From NCBI RefSeq assembly GCF_900100375.1, contig NZ_FNEZ01000004.1:1-64000 (forward strand): a DNA stretch of 64,000 nucleotides, given 5' to 3'. Numbering within the stretch: position 1 is the stretch's first letter; each line of letters opens with the position of its first letter. The stretch is from Flavobacterium noncentrifugens (GTDB taxonomy: Bacteria > Bacteroidota > Bacteroidia > Flavobacteriales > Flavobacteriaceae). The notes below the pieces were generated by a model. It worked only from the letters and a program-made list of their open reading frames with translations. It did not search any database and was not told where the DNA came from. The translations under genes and the position numbers were made by a program. Positions 17,774 through 26,524 of this stretch are shown here, piece by piece.

Positions 17774-18943
17774 TTATAATAAATCAAAAGTATTTATTCC
17801 ATTTTCTTCAATCTCATAACTTGTAACAAATGGAATAGGTAAAACACCCTTTTTTAAATATGGTGTCAACATATCTTCTTGAGTTACAAAAATTGATTTT
17901 ACTAAAAAACCTGTCAAATCTATTTTATATTTGGCTCCAAGTAAGTTCAAATTATTTTTGATCCAAGTATCTCTTACCACATGCTTGTCAATCCATCGGT
18001 CTTCAAAAAGTTTATTCAACTCTTCCACCATTTCTTTAATATTTCTACTTGGAGACATACTTTTACATTCAAGGCTATAGATAATATTCTTTGATTTGTC
18101 AATTACTAAAATATCAATATCGCCTAAATCTTTATCCGCTAATAACTGACTTTTCGTGTTTATCTCAACTTCTGTATCGATAATTAAATCTTTACTTTGC
18201 AACTTTTTAAAAATTTTAGAAACCAAAGAATCTCCACGTTCTTGTGCCAATTTACCCATTGCTTTAATAACTTGTCCACTTTCAGAAACTTTCAATCTTC
18301 CAGAAGTTATTTGATCTGCTAAATATATCCTACTCGATAAGACTTGCCTAAATCCCCAATACATTATCGGATTTTTTTTATCTGCAACGTTTTCAAAAGC
18401 CACAATGGGTTTTCTGAGCAATGATAGTCTACGATTGAAACGCCATGGGGATATGTCAAAAGACTCGTAGCCTTCTGGGATTTTTTCGATTTTACCCCTT
18501 TTGAATAAAGTAAGATAGTTTACCGCATTGTCAAATTCTGAGTCATCGAACGGAGTAATTACTTTATTAATCTCGGTTTTGAGTTGTTTTATATCTAAAA
18601 ATGAAAATGAGGTGGTCTGTTGAATTCCAATAATAGCTAAGCCTTCAATGAATTCACAAATACGGTCAAATGAAATTCCAAAATCAGAAAGAAATGCTCT
18701 ATCTAAAGCAGACGGTGTATCTTTACCTTTTGATGGATTCCGTTGAGGAAAGACTTGCTGATAAGCTTTAATTGCATCTGTAACATCCTCTTTCGTCTTT
18801 GAATGGTAATATGGATCAAACACCTCTTTAATATTTGTTTTTTCTAACCCAACCCTTTCTGAAGGTAGAATCCCCATTTTAATATCAAATAGGTTATATT
18901 TTACTTGATCACCAATTGAACCCCATGTTATTACACGATCCAT
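17774..18943 (-). CDS. PD-(D/E)XK nuclease-like protein; probable C-terminal part of the SEC-C protein
   Basis: 389 residues if the ATG at 18943 is used. Residues ~255-310 carry a restriction-like core: KDLGDIDILVIDKSKNIIYSLECKSMS (Asp, then Glu-x-Lys). The rest is mostly helical with no named family. The frame is the same as that of the SEC-C gene upstream, and the 24 codons between its ATG and the TAG at 19016-19018 are all sense codons that read like protein (HIAAEQTIGNETISTT...). I see no separate ribosome binding site. It is therefore likely the C-terminal third of one ~1254-codon gene split by a single amber codon, and may not be made independently. Confidence 0.65.
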   Translation of the reverse strand: MDRVITWGSIGDQVKYNLFDIKMGILPSERVGLEKTNIKEVFDPYYHSKTKEDVTDAIKAYQQVFPQRNPSKGKDTPSALDRAFLSDFGISFDRICEFIEGLAIIGIQQTTSFSFLDIKQLKTEINKVITPFDDSEFDNAVNYLTLFKRGKIEKIPEGYESFDISPWRFNRRLSLLRKPIVAFENVADKKNPIMYWGFRQVLSSRIYLADQITSGRLKVSESGQVIKAMGKLAQERGDSLVSKIFKKLQSKDLIIDTEVEINTKSQLLADKDLGDIDILVIDKSKNIIYSLECKSMSPSRNIKEMVEELNKLFEDRWIDKHVVRDTWIKNNLNLLGAKYKIDLTGFLVKSIFVTQEDMLTPYLKKGVLPIPFVTSYEIEENGINTFDLL

Positions 18944-19015
18944 AATAGCAAGTAGTTCATCAACTGCTGTTGTACTTATAGTTTCGTTGCCAATTGTTTG
19001 TTCAGCAGCTATATG

Positions 19016-21538
19016 CTAAATTAAGCATCGCGTTGCAACCGTCGTTCTATTGATATCTCCTAAACTTTCTTTTAGTTCAATTATTTGTTGCTCGACACTT
19101 ATAAAACATGCAATTCTGGTAGGCACGAGGATTCTTAAAAATTCTCTTTTCCTAATAAGACTTTCATTAAGACTAATTAATTTTTGTAATAATTCTTGAG
19201 AATTATATTGTGAAAGTTTTTTCTTTAGCAAAGGCAATAAAGTTTTCACAACTATATTTATAGCAAGCTTTTCTTTTTCTTCTTTAGATTTTATTTCTCC
19301 TATTGGGGGACAGTTAACACCAAGCCCAGGAACAATGAGATTATTTATTACTTCAACATCATATTTCTGAATATTTCTTTTCTCTACAAGATTTGTTAGA
19401 TCGAGAAGAAGATTGTCCTGCGTGTCAAGAATAAATATCTTTTTTTTCATTCCCAAAGGAGCGCAATCTTCTATTATTTTAATAACCCTTTCTTCTGAAA
19501 TAATTAAATAATCGTGTAAGGTTAATAATTTGTTTATTGACAATATTAAACACTTTAGTAAAATTCTTTCGCCTTCATTTTCCGACCCATAGAGATATGG
19601 AAGAATTTGCGAAGGAATAACTATTTCAAATGAATTATCTGTAGCGCTTGTTTGAAATTTACCCAAAAGGTTTTCCTCTCTGGTAAAATTTCGATTTATT
19701 ACATCAAAGCTATTTTCATTGTCGAAGGAAAAAGTTGCAAATAAAGGCTTGTCACCAAGTGGCATTAGGTCATCTTTAATCTCATCTTGAATTTGCCAAA
19801 GCCAATAGGCAATAGCATCGGTCATTTCCCAATACATACGACTCAATTCACTCGAACTACCTTTAGAAATAGATTTAGGCTTCACCCATATAGGTTGGTG
19901 AAAACCTTCAATTAGAAGTTCAAGTTGTGAACTTGCTAATCCCATTACATATACATAAATTGGAGCAAATTTATCTTTTCTTTCAACAGGTACAAATCCT
20001 AATCGATTATCTGTAAAGTGAAGTGAGGAGTGTTTGTCGGTAAGTAGTTTAGAGTCCTTAATTACTTCTGCAGCATATCCTACTGTAGGGTTTAAAAAAA
20101 CATCTTTTGTATCATCTGAAAGATAAAACGAATCGTTATGGTCTTTATAAACTTGATATTGATCAAGAAAGGAAAAATCTATAAAAGGAGTATCATTAAT
20201 TTGGGTTTCTTTTGCATGTGAAAATTTCCAAAGATCAATTGCATCGGTATCTTTTAAACTTGCTAAGACTTCAAATTCGTAAAGAGGTATTGGAAGAGAG
20301 AACACATCCTTATATACCATTTTATGTGACATTGTACTTCTTCCAATACCTGAGGTGATAGTTAGGTCAAATATTTTGAAATTCTTATATGCGGTAATTT
20401 GCTGTAATTGTGTAATAACATCTTGCTTACGGTTATAAATTGTAGTAGGAACAATAAAAACATCACTCTCATTGAAGTTTTTTCCTGCATCGTATATCAG
20501 CTGTATATAAGCGATTTTATCGTCATCAAATTGATAAATATGCTCTTTAATAGGAAGGTCAGTTTCAGGAATATTGAAGTCATTTATTCTTTCATATTTC
20601 ATTTGTCCTAAACGATATTGTAAATGATTCCAAATGAAATTATGGTAAGCTTCATTTACAATGTCCATACAGTCCATTTCAATTGCTTGTTGCCAAATGA
20701 AATTTGTTAATGCAAAGCTTAATGTCGCTGGAGAAATCACTATATATTTTCCATCCTTATACAGAATAGGCTTGCTTAACAATGGGCTTTCTTCGGCAAA
20801 TTGAGATTTAAATGAGTTATCGTTAATATCTACTATGAATTTTTGTAGAGCAAATTTCGAAATTGAATTTTCTTTCAATAATTCATTCATTTCGTCCTCG
20901 CTAAATGTTACTGCTGATTTGACTTGATTTAAAACTTCATCATTTGGAAAAAACATCTTGTTTGAATCTTTTTCGCCATTTAGGTATCTTGTATAGCCCA
21001 TCTTTGTCGCTATTCGATTTGAAATTTTAAGAAGCAAAAGCGAAACTTGAAAAGCATTGCTTCTAAAATTATCTTGAATACTTGAGTCTGGCCATTGAAA
21101 TATTGTTGCAAGCAAGTTAGACAAGATGAACTCACCACCTTCAGTTATTCCGGGAAATATCAAATAGTCACCACCATGAAATGTTACAAGGTCAGTAAAT
21201 AGGTTTACGGGTATTTCTTCGTTATGATTTGAAGGATATTGTTTAGAAACATATTCTTCAAATACTTGGCTTGTTACTAAGTCATCTTTTAAATTATAAT
21301 TTGTAATAATCTCATGGGTAATTAATTCCATTCTTACATATTTGCCATCATTTTTAGGTAGAATAGATAAGCCAGCAATAGTTTGCAACATATCTATTGA
21401 ATTGTACTTTGCGAAAAATGAATTTGGTTGCATTGGATTTTCATTGTTGACGTGGAAAGTGTTTTCTTTATTTAAACAACACTTTTTATACTTTTTACCG
21501 CTTCCGCAAGGGCATGAGTCGTTTCTGCATGTTTTCAT
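19016..21538 (-). CDS. SEC-C zinc-motif protein, large, defence-island context
   Basis: 840 residues to the TAG at 19016-19018. The N-terminus is a textbook SEC-C motif (CRNDSCPCGSGKKYKKCC), a zinc-binding tag shared with SecA and many stand-alone proteins. The remaining ~800 residues are of no family I recognise; segments such as LYKDGKYIVISPATLSFALTNFIWQQA and FKIFDLTITSGIGRSTMS look globular and alpha/beta. It is AT-rich like its neighbours. Its frame continues past the stop into the PD-(D/E)XK gene without further stops, so the intact form would be a SEC-C / unknown / nuclease protein. Divergent from the HNH gene. Confidence 0.8.
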   Translation of the reverse strand: MKTCRNDSCPCGSGKKYKKCCLNKENTFHVNNENPMQPNSFFAKYNSIDMLQTIAGLSILPKNDGKYVRMELITHEIITNYNLKDDLVTSQVFEEYVSKQYPSNHNEEIPVNLFTDLVTFHGGDYLIFPGITEGGEFILSNLLATIFQWPDSSIQDNFRSNAFQVSLLLLKISNRIATKMGYTRYLNGEKDSNKMFFPNDEVLNQVKSAVTFSEDEMNELLKENSISKFALQKFIVDINDNSFKSQFAEESPLLSKPILYKDGKYIVISPATLSFALTNFIWQQAIEMDCMDIVNEAYHNFIWNHLQYRLGQMKYERINDFNIPETDLPIKEHIYQFDDDKIAYIQLIYDAGKNFNESDVFIVPTTIYNRKQDVITQLQQITAYKNFKIFDLTITSGIGRSTMSHKMVYKDVFSLPIPLYEFEVLASLKDTDAIDLWKFSHAKETQINDTPFIDFSFLDQYQVYKDHNDSFYLSDDTKDVFLNPTVGYAAEVIKDSKLLTDKHSSLHFTDNRLGFVPVERKDKFAPIYVYVMGLASSQLELLIEGFHQPIWVKPKSISKGSSSELSRMYWEMTDAIAYWLWQIQDEIKDDLMPLGDKPLFATFSFDNENSFDVINRNFTREENLLGKFQTSATDNSFEIVIPSQILPYLYGSENEGERILLKCLILSINKLLTLHDYLIISEERVIKIIEDCAPLGMKKKIFILDTQDNLLLDLTNLVEKRNIQKYDVEVINNLIVPGLGVNCPPIGEIKSKEEKEKLAINIVVKTLLPLLKKKLSQYNSQELLQKLISLNESLIRKREFLRILVPTRIACFISVEQQIIELKESLGDINRTTVATRCLI

Positions 21539-21709
21539 TTTTATATTCTTTAAAAGGTTGAAGATTTGTTATTGTCAAATATGAATACAGGGAGTGTAAA
21601 TTCACATCACTTGGAGTTTTGGATTTTAAAGATAATTTAAATATTGTATTTGCTAAGACAATCTTCAAATTAATGTTAAAACCCTAAATTAGCGTTTACA
21701 ATACGGTTT

Positions 21710-22849
21710 ATGGAAAAATTATTACAATATGGGATTAACACTGAACTCGCTTCATTGGCTATAAATGTTGGTCTTAATCTTACGTCAATACGAGGTACAA
21801 GCAAAAAAAATCTTATCGCTGTATACGGTTTGGATAAATATCAGGCTACTATTCTTAAAGAATGTGTAACGAGAAATCCAATTAATGAAGCAGATGTTCA
21901 GAGGCTTCTGGAGAGGAATAGTGCAACTTGTTGTGTGTGTAAAGGCATAAAAAGTGATGCCTATATCATACACCATATTGAACACTATAATATCTCCCAA
22001 AATAACGATTATGATAATTTGGCATTGCTTTGTCCGAATGACCATGAATTAGCGCATAGAGAAGGGGAGGCACTTGCAAATAAACTTACACCAAAACAGA
22101 TAAAACAATTCAAAAGAAATTGGGAGAATTATGTTGAGAACGTAAAAATAAGGCAAGCTACCTTGACGGGTAATATACATGATTTGGATTTTGTTAATGT
22201 TCCCAGAATTCTTGAATTAGCAATTCAAATAAAAAAAGTTATTCCAAGTACGAGATTTACACAACAATTACTACAATCGGGTAAGATATTGGATGACGGT
22301 ACAATAAATCCACAATTATATATTGATCACAATCTCAATCCAAATACTCCATTAAAATTTTTTGCGCTCTTTGGTTCAACAACACTTATTCAGCATTATT
22401 ATGAAATGTTATTAGATATTTTCAGTGCCGTGAACGTGAATAATTTGGAAGACCTTTTAAAAGTCTCTGAGGTTAGAAAAGGAATATTGGGCAAATTTTG
22501 TTATTATGTTGGCGGTGTTTATGGAAAGCAATATCGAGGTGTTGTAAGTGAAGAATCTGACTACACATCTATACATATTAGAAAGAAACCTTTCATAGTG
22601 GAATGGGCAGTAAATCCTATGTATATCACATCGGCTACCGCAGGGTGGAGAATTGCAAGAAGACCAATTTATGCTGTTTATGGTAAGATATTGAATATAG
22701 AGCAGGTTATTGAGAATGAAAAAGAATATATTCGAATAGAAATAAGACCGTACGCTTTTGGGCTTGCAATTGAGAAAAAGGATAAGACACCGCTTATTCA
22801 TTATTTAAAATACGATTGGGATAAATATCAGGCGGACGAAGATTTATAA
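21710..22849 (+). CDS. HNH endonuclease-like protein
   Basis: 379 residues. Residues ~75-125 contain an HNH domain: CCVCKGIKSDAYIIHHIEHY, then DYDNLALLCPNDHELAH, with paired CxxC / CxxxH zinc ligands and the catalytic His in IHHI. The N-terminal ~60 residues are helical; the C-terminal ~230 residues (LKFFALFGSTTLIQHYYEMLLDIF, GKQYRGVVSEESDYTSIHIRKKPFIVEW) form an unrecognised domain that may sense or bind a ligand or target. The next gene starts 9 bp downstream. Likely a DNA nuclease used in defence, by context. Confidence 0.8.
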   Translation: MEKLLQYGINTELASLAINVGLNLTSIRGTSKKNLIAVYGLDKYQATILKECVTRNPINEADVQRLLERNSATCCVCKGIKSDAYIIHHIEHYNISQNNDYDNLALLCPNDHELAHREGEALANKLTPKQIKQFKRNWENYVENVKIRQATLTGNIHDLDFVNVPRILELAIQIKKVIPSTRFTQQLLQSGKILDDGTINPQLYIDHNLNPNTPLKFFALFGSTTLIQHYYEMLLDIFSAVNVNNLEDLLKVSEVRKGILGKFCYYVGGVYGKQYRGVVSEESDYTSIHIRKKPFIVEWAVNPMYITSATAGWRIARRPIYAVYGKILNIEQVIENEKEYIRIEIRPYAFGLAIEKKDKTPLIHYLKYDWDKYQADEDL

Positions 22850-22858
22850 TAAGGACTT

Positions 22859-23743
22859 ATGAAATATAGCTTAACTCTTCCCTTTTCAAGTTTAATTGAA
22901 AAGTTTAATTCGATTATCGAAGCAGCAAATTTGATTATTCAAGACACAACAGTCTCAGGTAAAAAACTATATGAATTTAATAATGAAATTACCGCTCAAG
23001 TAAATATTGTTTTAGAGCAATCTATTAGACCTAACGCCAAAGTGTTTATCAAATTTTTCTACAATAATTCTGATTTACTTTTTTATGATTTTTTAAAATC
23101 TAAAGATGACACACACGATGCCGAATTTGAAAAAAGCGAAATAGAAAGAAAAATAAATTGCTTGAGATTTCTTATTGAAATGTTAGGACTCGTGAACAGC
23201 TTTACAGAATCTGATGGAGACAATGTTGTAATTCATGGTATTACTGAAAAGAAAGATTTTCTTTTAGAAAAACTTCATAAGGTTTTTAATGATAAGTTCT
23301 ATTCCATCAGTAGCATATTTAGATTTAACGACATTAAATTTAGAGATAACGAGACGGAAGAACTTGCTGAAGATTTGAATAAGAAGGGTTATGTGCATCG
23401 GGAATCCGATTACAAAGGAGATGCTGTAAAGCTAACTATAAAGGGAGCTTCATATATTGAAAGAAAGTTAAAGCAAAGAGGGAACAAAAAGGTATTGAGT
23501 GACGATCTGTATAAAAAATTAGATGAAATAACGAAACGCTTAAAAGCATTAGGTTTTGGACAGGAAATCATTTTCAATGAGATTGAAGAATTAAGAGATT
23601 TGCAATCAAAGTTGTCAAAAAAAACATGGTCGCAAGTTCTAAAAGGAAAGTTATTAGATTTGGGACTTGAACAAGCAATCAATAAAGAAACCGCATTTAT
23701 GATTTATGAGTTTCTAACGAATGATAAATTGAAATTGATGTAA
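22859..23743 (+). CDS. unknown partner of the HNH gene, winged-helix-like middle
   Basis: 294 residues, no family recognised. Residues ~1-110 are helical with a hydrophobic LRFLIEMLGLV. The middle (RFNDIKFRDNETEELAEDLNKKGYVHRESDYKGDAVKLTIKGASYIE) reads as a winged helix. The C-terminus (LDEITKRLKALGFGQEIIFNEIEELRDL, then KTWSQVLKGKLLDLGLEQAINKETA) resembles the helical tail found in several bacterial effector or sensor proteins. With only 9 bp to the HNH gene the two form an operon, and a regulator or target-recognition role is an inference. Confidence 0.65.
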   Translation: MKYSLTLPFSSLIEKFNSIIEAANLIIQDTTVSGKKLYEFNNEITAQVNIVLEQSIRPNAKVFIKFFYNNSDLLFYDFLKSKDDTHDAEFEKSEIERKINCLRFLIEMLGLVNSFTESDGDNVVIHGITEKKDFLLEKLHKVFNDKFYSISSIFRFNDIKFRDNETEELAEDLNKKGYVHRESDYKGDAVKLTIKGASYIERKLKQRGNKKVLSDDLYKKLDEITKRLKALGFGQEIIFNEIEELRDLQSKLSKKTWSQVLKGKLLDLGLEQAINKETAFMIYEFLTNDKLKLM

Positions 23744-23798
23744 TTTTTGCATCATTTGTAAACTTATTATTTAACTTTACGCTAATAAAAGTACAAGT

Positions 23799-23897
23799 AT
23801 GATAACTGATGATAAGGACAAAGTTCCTGACATGCCCACAAATCCACCTTCTACACCGCAACCAACTACTACAGAACCAATAATTGATATAAGATAA
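23799..23897 (+). CDS. possible 32-residue Pro/Thr-rich peptide
   Basis: An ATG at 23799 opens 32 codons with a Pro/Thr-rich middle (NPPSTPQPTTTEP) ending at a TAA at 23895-23897. A TTTG and a TAACTTTA stretch upstream resemble the Bacteroidota promoter elements. It overlaps the 3' end of the convergent membrane-protein gene. With such a short, low-complexity frame this may not be a gene. Confidence 0.25.
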   Translation: MITDDKDKVPDMPTNPPSTPQPTTTEPIIDIR

Positions 23898-24414
23898 GGT
23901 AAGTAGTTGCTAAAAGAACAATAGAGTAGATCAACCTTTTGAGTATCAATAGACGGGATTGGTTTTGTTTGGTGTTATATTCAAGTTTTATTTCAAGGTT
24001 GTTTATTTCTCCGATCAGAAGTGATTTATATTGCTCTTCTTCTGTAATGTCCTCAATAGGTTGAAGAAGATTGATATTAGCTAATTCGTGCGGACTTCGC
24101 CCTAAGCCCATAAACTTTCTGGGACTGATGTTATACACAAAGAAGAATATTTTAATCAGCAGAATTATTAAAAAACTAAGGTTTATGTAGTACTTGTTGT
24201 TATAAACCACACCATAAGCTGAATATTCGTTTGAAAAATAACCTATACCTGCAGTAAATAATCCTACAAGAATCACAAGTGTAGTGTAAAAACGAGTAGT
24301 AATTTTATCTGAAATATCGAGCGTATATTTTAAGTGTACTTCCGCTTGATTGAGTATAAATTCTAAGTTTTTAAGAGGTATTTTCCTCCAATCTTTTACT
24401 TTTATTTGATACAT
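23869..24414 (-). CDS. membrane protein with three transmembrane segments, possible effector
   Basis: 181 residues. After a soluble helical N-terminus (~40 residues, DWRKIPLKNLEFILNQAEVHLKYTLDISDKI) there are two membrane spans (TTLVILVGLFTAGIGYFS; NLSFLIILLIKIFFFVY), a ~65-residue acidic cytoplasmic part (PIEDITEEEQYKSLLIGEINNLEIKLEYNTKQNQ) and a last span at the C-terminus (LIYSIVLLATTYLILYQLLVL). Hydrophilic helix plus membrane spans is the layout of many SLATT-like or pore-forming defence effectors, but I cannot assign the family. It sits at the right edge of the AT-rich island. Confidence 0.65.
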   Translation of the reverse strand: MYQIKVKDWRKIPLKNLEFILNQAEVHLKYTLDISDKITTRFYTTLVILVGLFTAGIGYFSNEYSAYGVVYNNKYYINLSFLIILLIKIFFFVYNISPRKFMGLGRSPHELANINLLQPIEDITEEEQYKSLLIGEINNLEIKLEYNTKQNQSRLLILKRLIYSIVLLATTYLILYQLLVL

Positions 24415-24524
24415 ACTGAATCGTTATAATTAGCATAATCAGCCAAAGCTAATGTAAATTGGGTATAATCTGATATTTTTTGAAAATTTATATAGTCATT
24501 GTGTTAGTTGACCACATTTGGGAG

Positions 24525-24594
24525 CCACAAATAAAAAACCCTTGAAGATCTACTGATTTCAAGGGTTTGCTTTTTGTATTTGTGGTACCTCCAG
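24525..24594. other. terminator joined to a possible tRNA 3' fragment, candidate att site
   Basis: A hairpin ACCCTTGA...TCAAGGGT (24537-24545 / 24559-24567), widened by CCACAAATAAAAA / TTTTTGTATTTGTGG, is followed by GGTACCTCCAG. On the minus strand this reads CTGGAGGTACCAC and then the hairpin with a T run, the arrangement left when an element inserts at the 3' end of a tRNA gene. It is only ~13 bp of tRNA-like sequence, so the reading is tentative. It lies just beyond the last gene of the AT-rich island. I could not find the partner copy near 13.1 kb. Confidence 0.5.
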
Positions 24595-24735
24595 TATTGC
24601 TTAATGCCTAGATTATATGATTTGAGTATAATTTAATCATTTCAACCCAGAACTAAGCTTATGACACTAACTACTTTAAACTATGTTATGATTTAATTTG
24701 ATGATATTTATATTAAAGTTATCATTGTAAATAAT

Positions 24736-25137
24736 CTATTTATTAATCAACTTTTCCAATCTCTCCATCATATCATCCTTTTCTTTCAACATACGTTCGT
24801 AAAGAGCAATTTTTTCGTCATGGAGTTGTATGATTTTATCTAGGGGATTGTGATTGTTAATGATAAAACCAACTGCGCTATCGCTATTTGTAAAAGTATT
24901 CGAAATAATATTCACCGCCTGCTCCTCATCAAAATTCTGAAACGCCTCCACCGGAATCCTCAAAGCCGCTGAAATTTGTTTCAGCATGTCTTCCTCAATC
25001 ACATCCTTTTGCTCCAGCATGGAAATTTTCTTCTGGTTCCAGTCTTCCCCGAGGTCAAAAGCCAGTGCTTCCTGCTTAATGCCCAGCATTTCCCTGAATC
25101 GTTTGATGTTTTTTCCCTGATGTATTTTTTGTTCCAT
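24736..25137 (-). CDS. XRE-type helix-turn-helix regulator with coiled-coil tail
   Basis: 133 residues from the ATG at 25137; the open frame continues to 25410 but that part is antisense to the neighbouring gene and has no HTH character. Residues ~8-70 are an XRE HTH (NIKRFREMLGIKQEALAFDLGEDWNQKKISMLEQK ... EDMLKQISAALRIPVEAFQNF). The last ~40 residues (IIQLHDEKIALYERMLKEKDDMMERLEKLI) form a coiled coil, probably for dimerisation. It is divergent from the first copy of the ~180-residue unknown family and may regulate it. Confidence 0.88.
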   Translation of the reverse strand: MEQKIHQGKNIKRFREMLGIKQEALAFDLGEDWNQKKISMLEQKDVIEEDMLKQISAALRIPVEAFQNFDEEQAVNIISNTFTNSDSAVGFIINNHNPLDKIIQLHDEKIALYERMLKEKDDMMERLEKLINK

Positions 25138-25309
25138 GGCGGTTCTTAATTTTGACGGCTCAAAGGTAAAGCCATTGTGGTTAAAATGTCTGAGGGGTAA
25201 AGTTAAAAAATCTCCGGTAAAATATCCAATGTTATGGCTATAATATTCATTTCTGAATAGATTATCCGTTTTTAAGAAGGGAATTTTGCTTATCCACAGT
25301 AAAAACCCA

Positions 25310-25855
25310 ATGATGAAAAAGCAAAAAGTATCGTTTGAAACCAATTTTTGGATCAGGTATGAAGCCGGCAGCCCCCGTAAAGTGATCGATGCTTTTTTTG
25401 AAAACGACAACCTGGCCAGTTACAAGCAAATGTTAGGGGAAGTATTGATGTATACCCGAAAGCGGGAAGTGTATCAACGGGAGTATCCGGGAACCGTGTT
25501 TATTTTTTATAAAGCGTTGCGTTCTTTGCTCAAAGCCTGTCATTGCCTGCAGTTTAAAAGTTGGGAAATTAATTTTGCAGCGACATCCGGCTGTGGGTCG
25601 ATCCTTCACCAGGCCTCGCTGACAAATGAAGAGTTTACAGATCCTTACCTGGTGTTCCGCAATGCCTTCGCATTCAAAACACTTGCGGAATTTGATTTCT
25701 TTTTATGTGATACAGTAGAACTGGCCCTGTCGCATTATACAGAAGACGACAGCTGGGATGTCATGGCGTTTTACATCCACCTGGTTAAAATGCTTGATGC
25801 AGCGCAACTCATTCACGAAAGGGGTGCTGACAAAATTAAAAGATTGAAAAATTAA
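25310..25855 (+). CDS. unknown ~180-residue family, copy A
   Basis: First of three related proteins in the window (others at 30.05 and 33.58 kb). Shared landmarks: SFETNFW near the start, AFFENDNLASYKQMLGEVLMYTRKREVYQREYPGTVF, ALRSLLKACHCLQ, ILHQASLTNEEF, and FYIHLVKMLDAAQLIHERG near the end. All-helical, no signal peptide, no known domain. The ATG at 25310 or 25313 is preferred over the frame's first start since copies B and C begin at the matching place. Gene context: divergent XRE regulator upstream and a 205-residue unknown 51 bp downstream. Confidence 0.8.
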   Translation: MMKKQKVSFETNFWIRYEAGSPRKVIDAFFENDNLASYKQMLGEVLMYTRKREVYQREYPGTVFIFYKALRSLLKACHCLQFKSWEINFAATSGCGSILHQASLTNEEFTDPYLVFRNAFAFKTLAEFDFFLCDTVELALSHYTEDDSWDVMAFYIHLVKMLDAAQLIHERGADKIKRLKN

Positions 25856-25906
25856 CCAACGCCGTTTTGCAACTCCGAAAACCTGCCACCCGTAATATAC
25901 TCCGAC

Positions 25907-26524
25907 ATGAAAAAAAATAAGAACAACAAACAACTATGGCTCATCACCTCTAAAGCCGATGCGCAATTTACGTTAGACCTGTTATTGCAGGATGCAGACA
26001 GGCACAACCTTGAAAAAGGCATTCACGCTTTTCTGGGCAAACTTAAAAACCCGCGCGTAAACGATTTGTTTGAGCATTATCCCGAGCTGTTGCAGGAGTA
26101 TGGGCTCGAAGAAACACTTACCGGCAACGCAGCGATCGCGGGAAGCAGTGTGGCAGAAATTAAGACGGCAGGATTGTTGTCGTGCTTCCAGGCAATCCTG
26201 CTTTTCTGTGCAGATTTAAAAGCGCATCCCGGCAATGATAGGCAACAGCGTGACATGCTGCAATACATGCTGAAATCAATTGTGTGTGGCGATTTTGTGA
26301 GCGAAATTTTACAGATGGTTGTTGGGGTTGTCGGCGCAGATTATTATGCAAGCTTCCGAAATAAAACAGACAGCCTGGGTCCCGACCCGGAGGAAATTTA
26401 CAAACTCGAAAACGATCCCGAATTGCAGGAACACCTTGACCTGATGGCGTGGTTTTGCCTGGTGCGGGTATTCCTGGAATCGGCTTATGTGTGTTACGGT
26501 GCCATGGAGGGCGGAGGGAAGTAG
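25907..26524 (+). CDS. unknown helical protein following copy A
   Basis: 205 residues, mostly helical and slightly acidic, no family recognised. Features: MKKNKNNKQLWLITSKADAQ at the start, a central hydrophobic helix AGLLSCFQAILLFCADLK, and a C-terminal LMAWFCLVRVFLESAYVCYGAMEGG. It begins 51 bp after copy A on the same strand and is probably co-transcribed. Its 3' end overlaps the run-on frame of the convergent degenerate response regulator. The partner gene after copy C is unrelated to it, so the family travels with different partners. Confidence 0.65.
   Translation: MKKNKNNKQLWLITSKADAQFTLDLLLQDADRHNLEKGIHAFLGKLKNPRVNDLFEHYPELLQEYGLEETLTGNAAIAGSSVAEIKTAGLLSCFQAILLFCADLKAHPGNDRQQRDMLQYMLKSIVCGDFVSEILQMVVGVVGADYYASFRNKTDSLGPDPEEIYKLENDPELQEHLDLMAWFCLVRVFLESAYVCYGAMEGGGK

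Noticed and set aside
24736..25410. 224-residue version of the XRE regulator
   Set aside because: The first 91 residues are antisense to copy A of the unknown family and lack HTH or other features; the start at 25137 places the HTH at the usual position.
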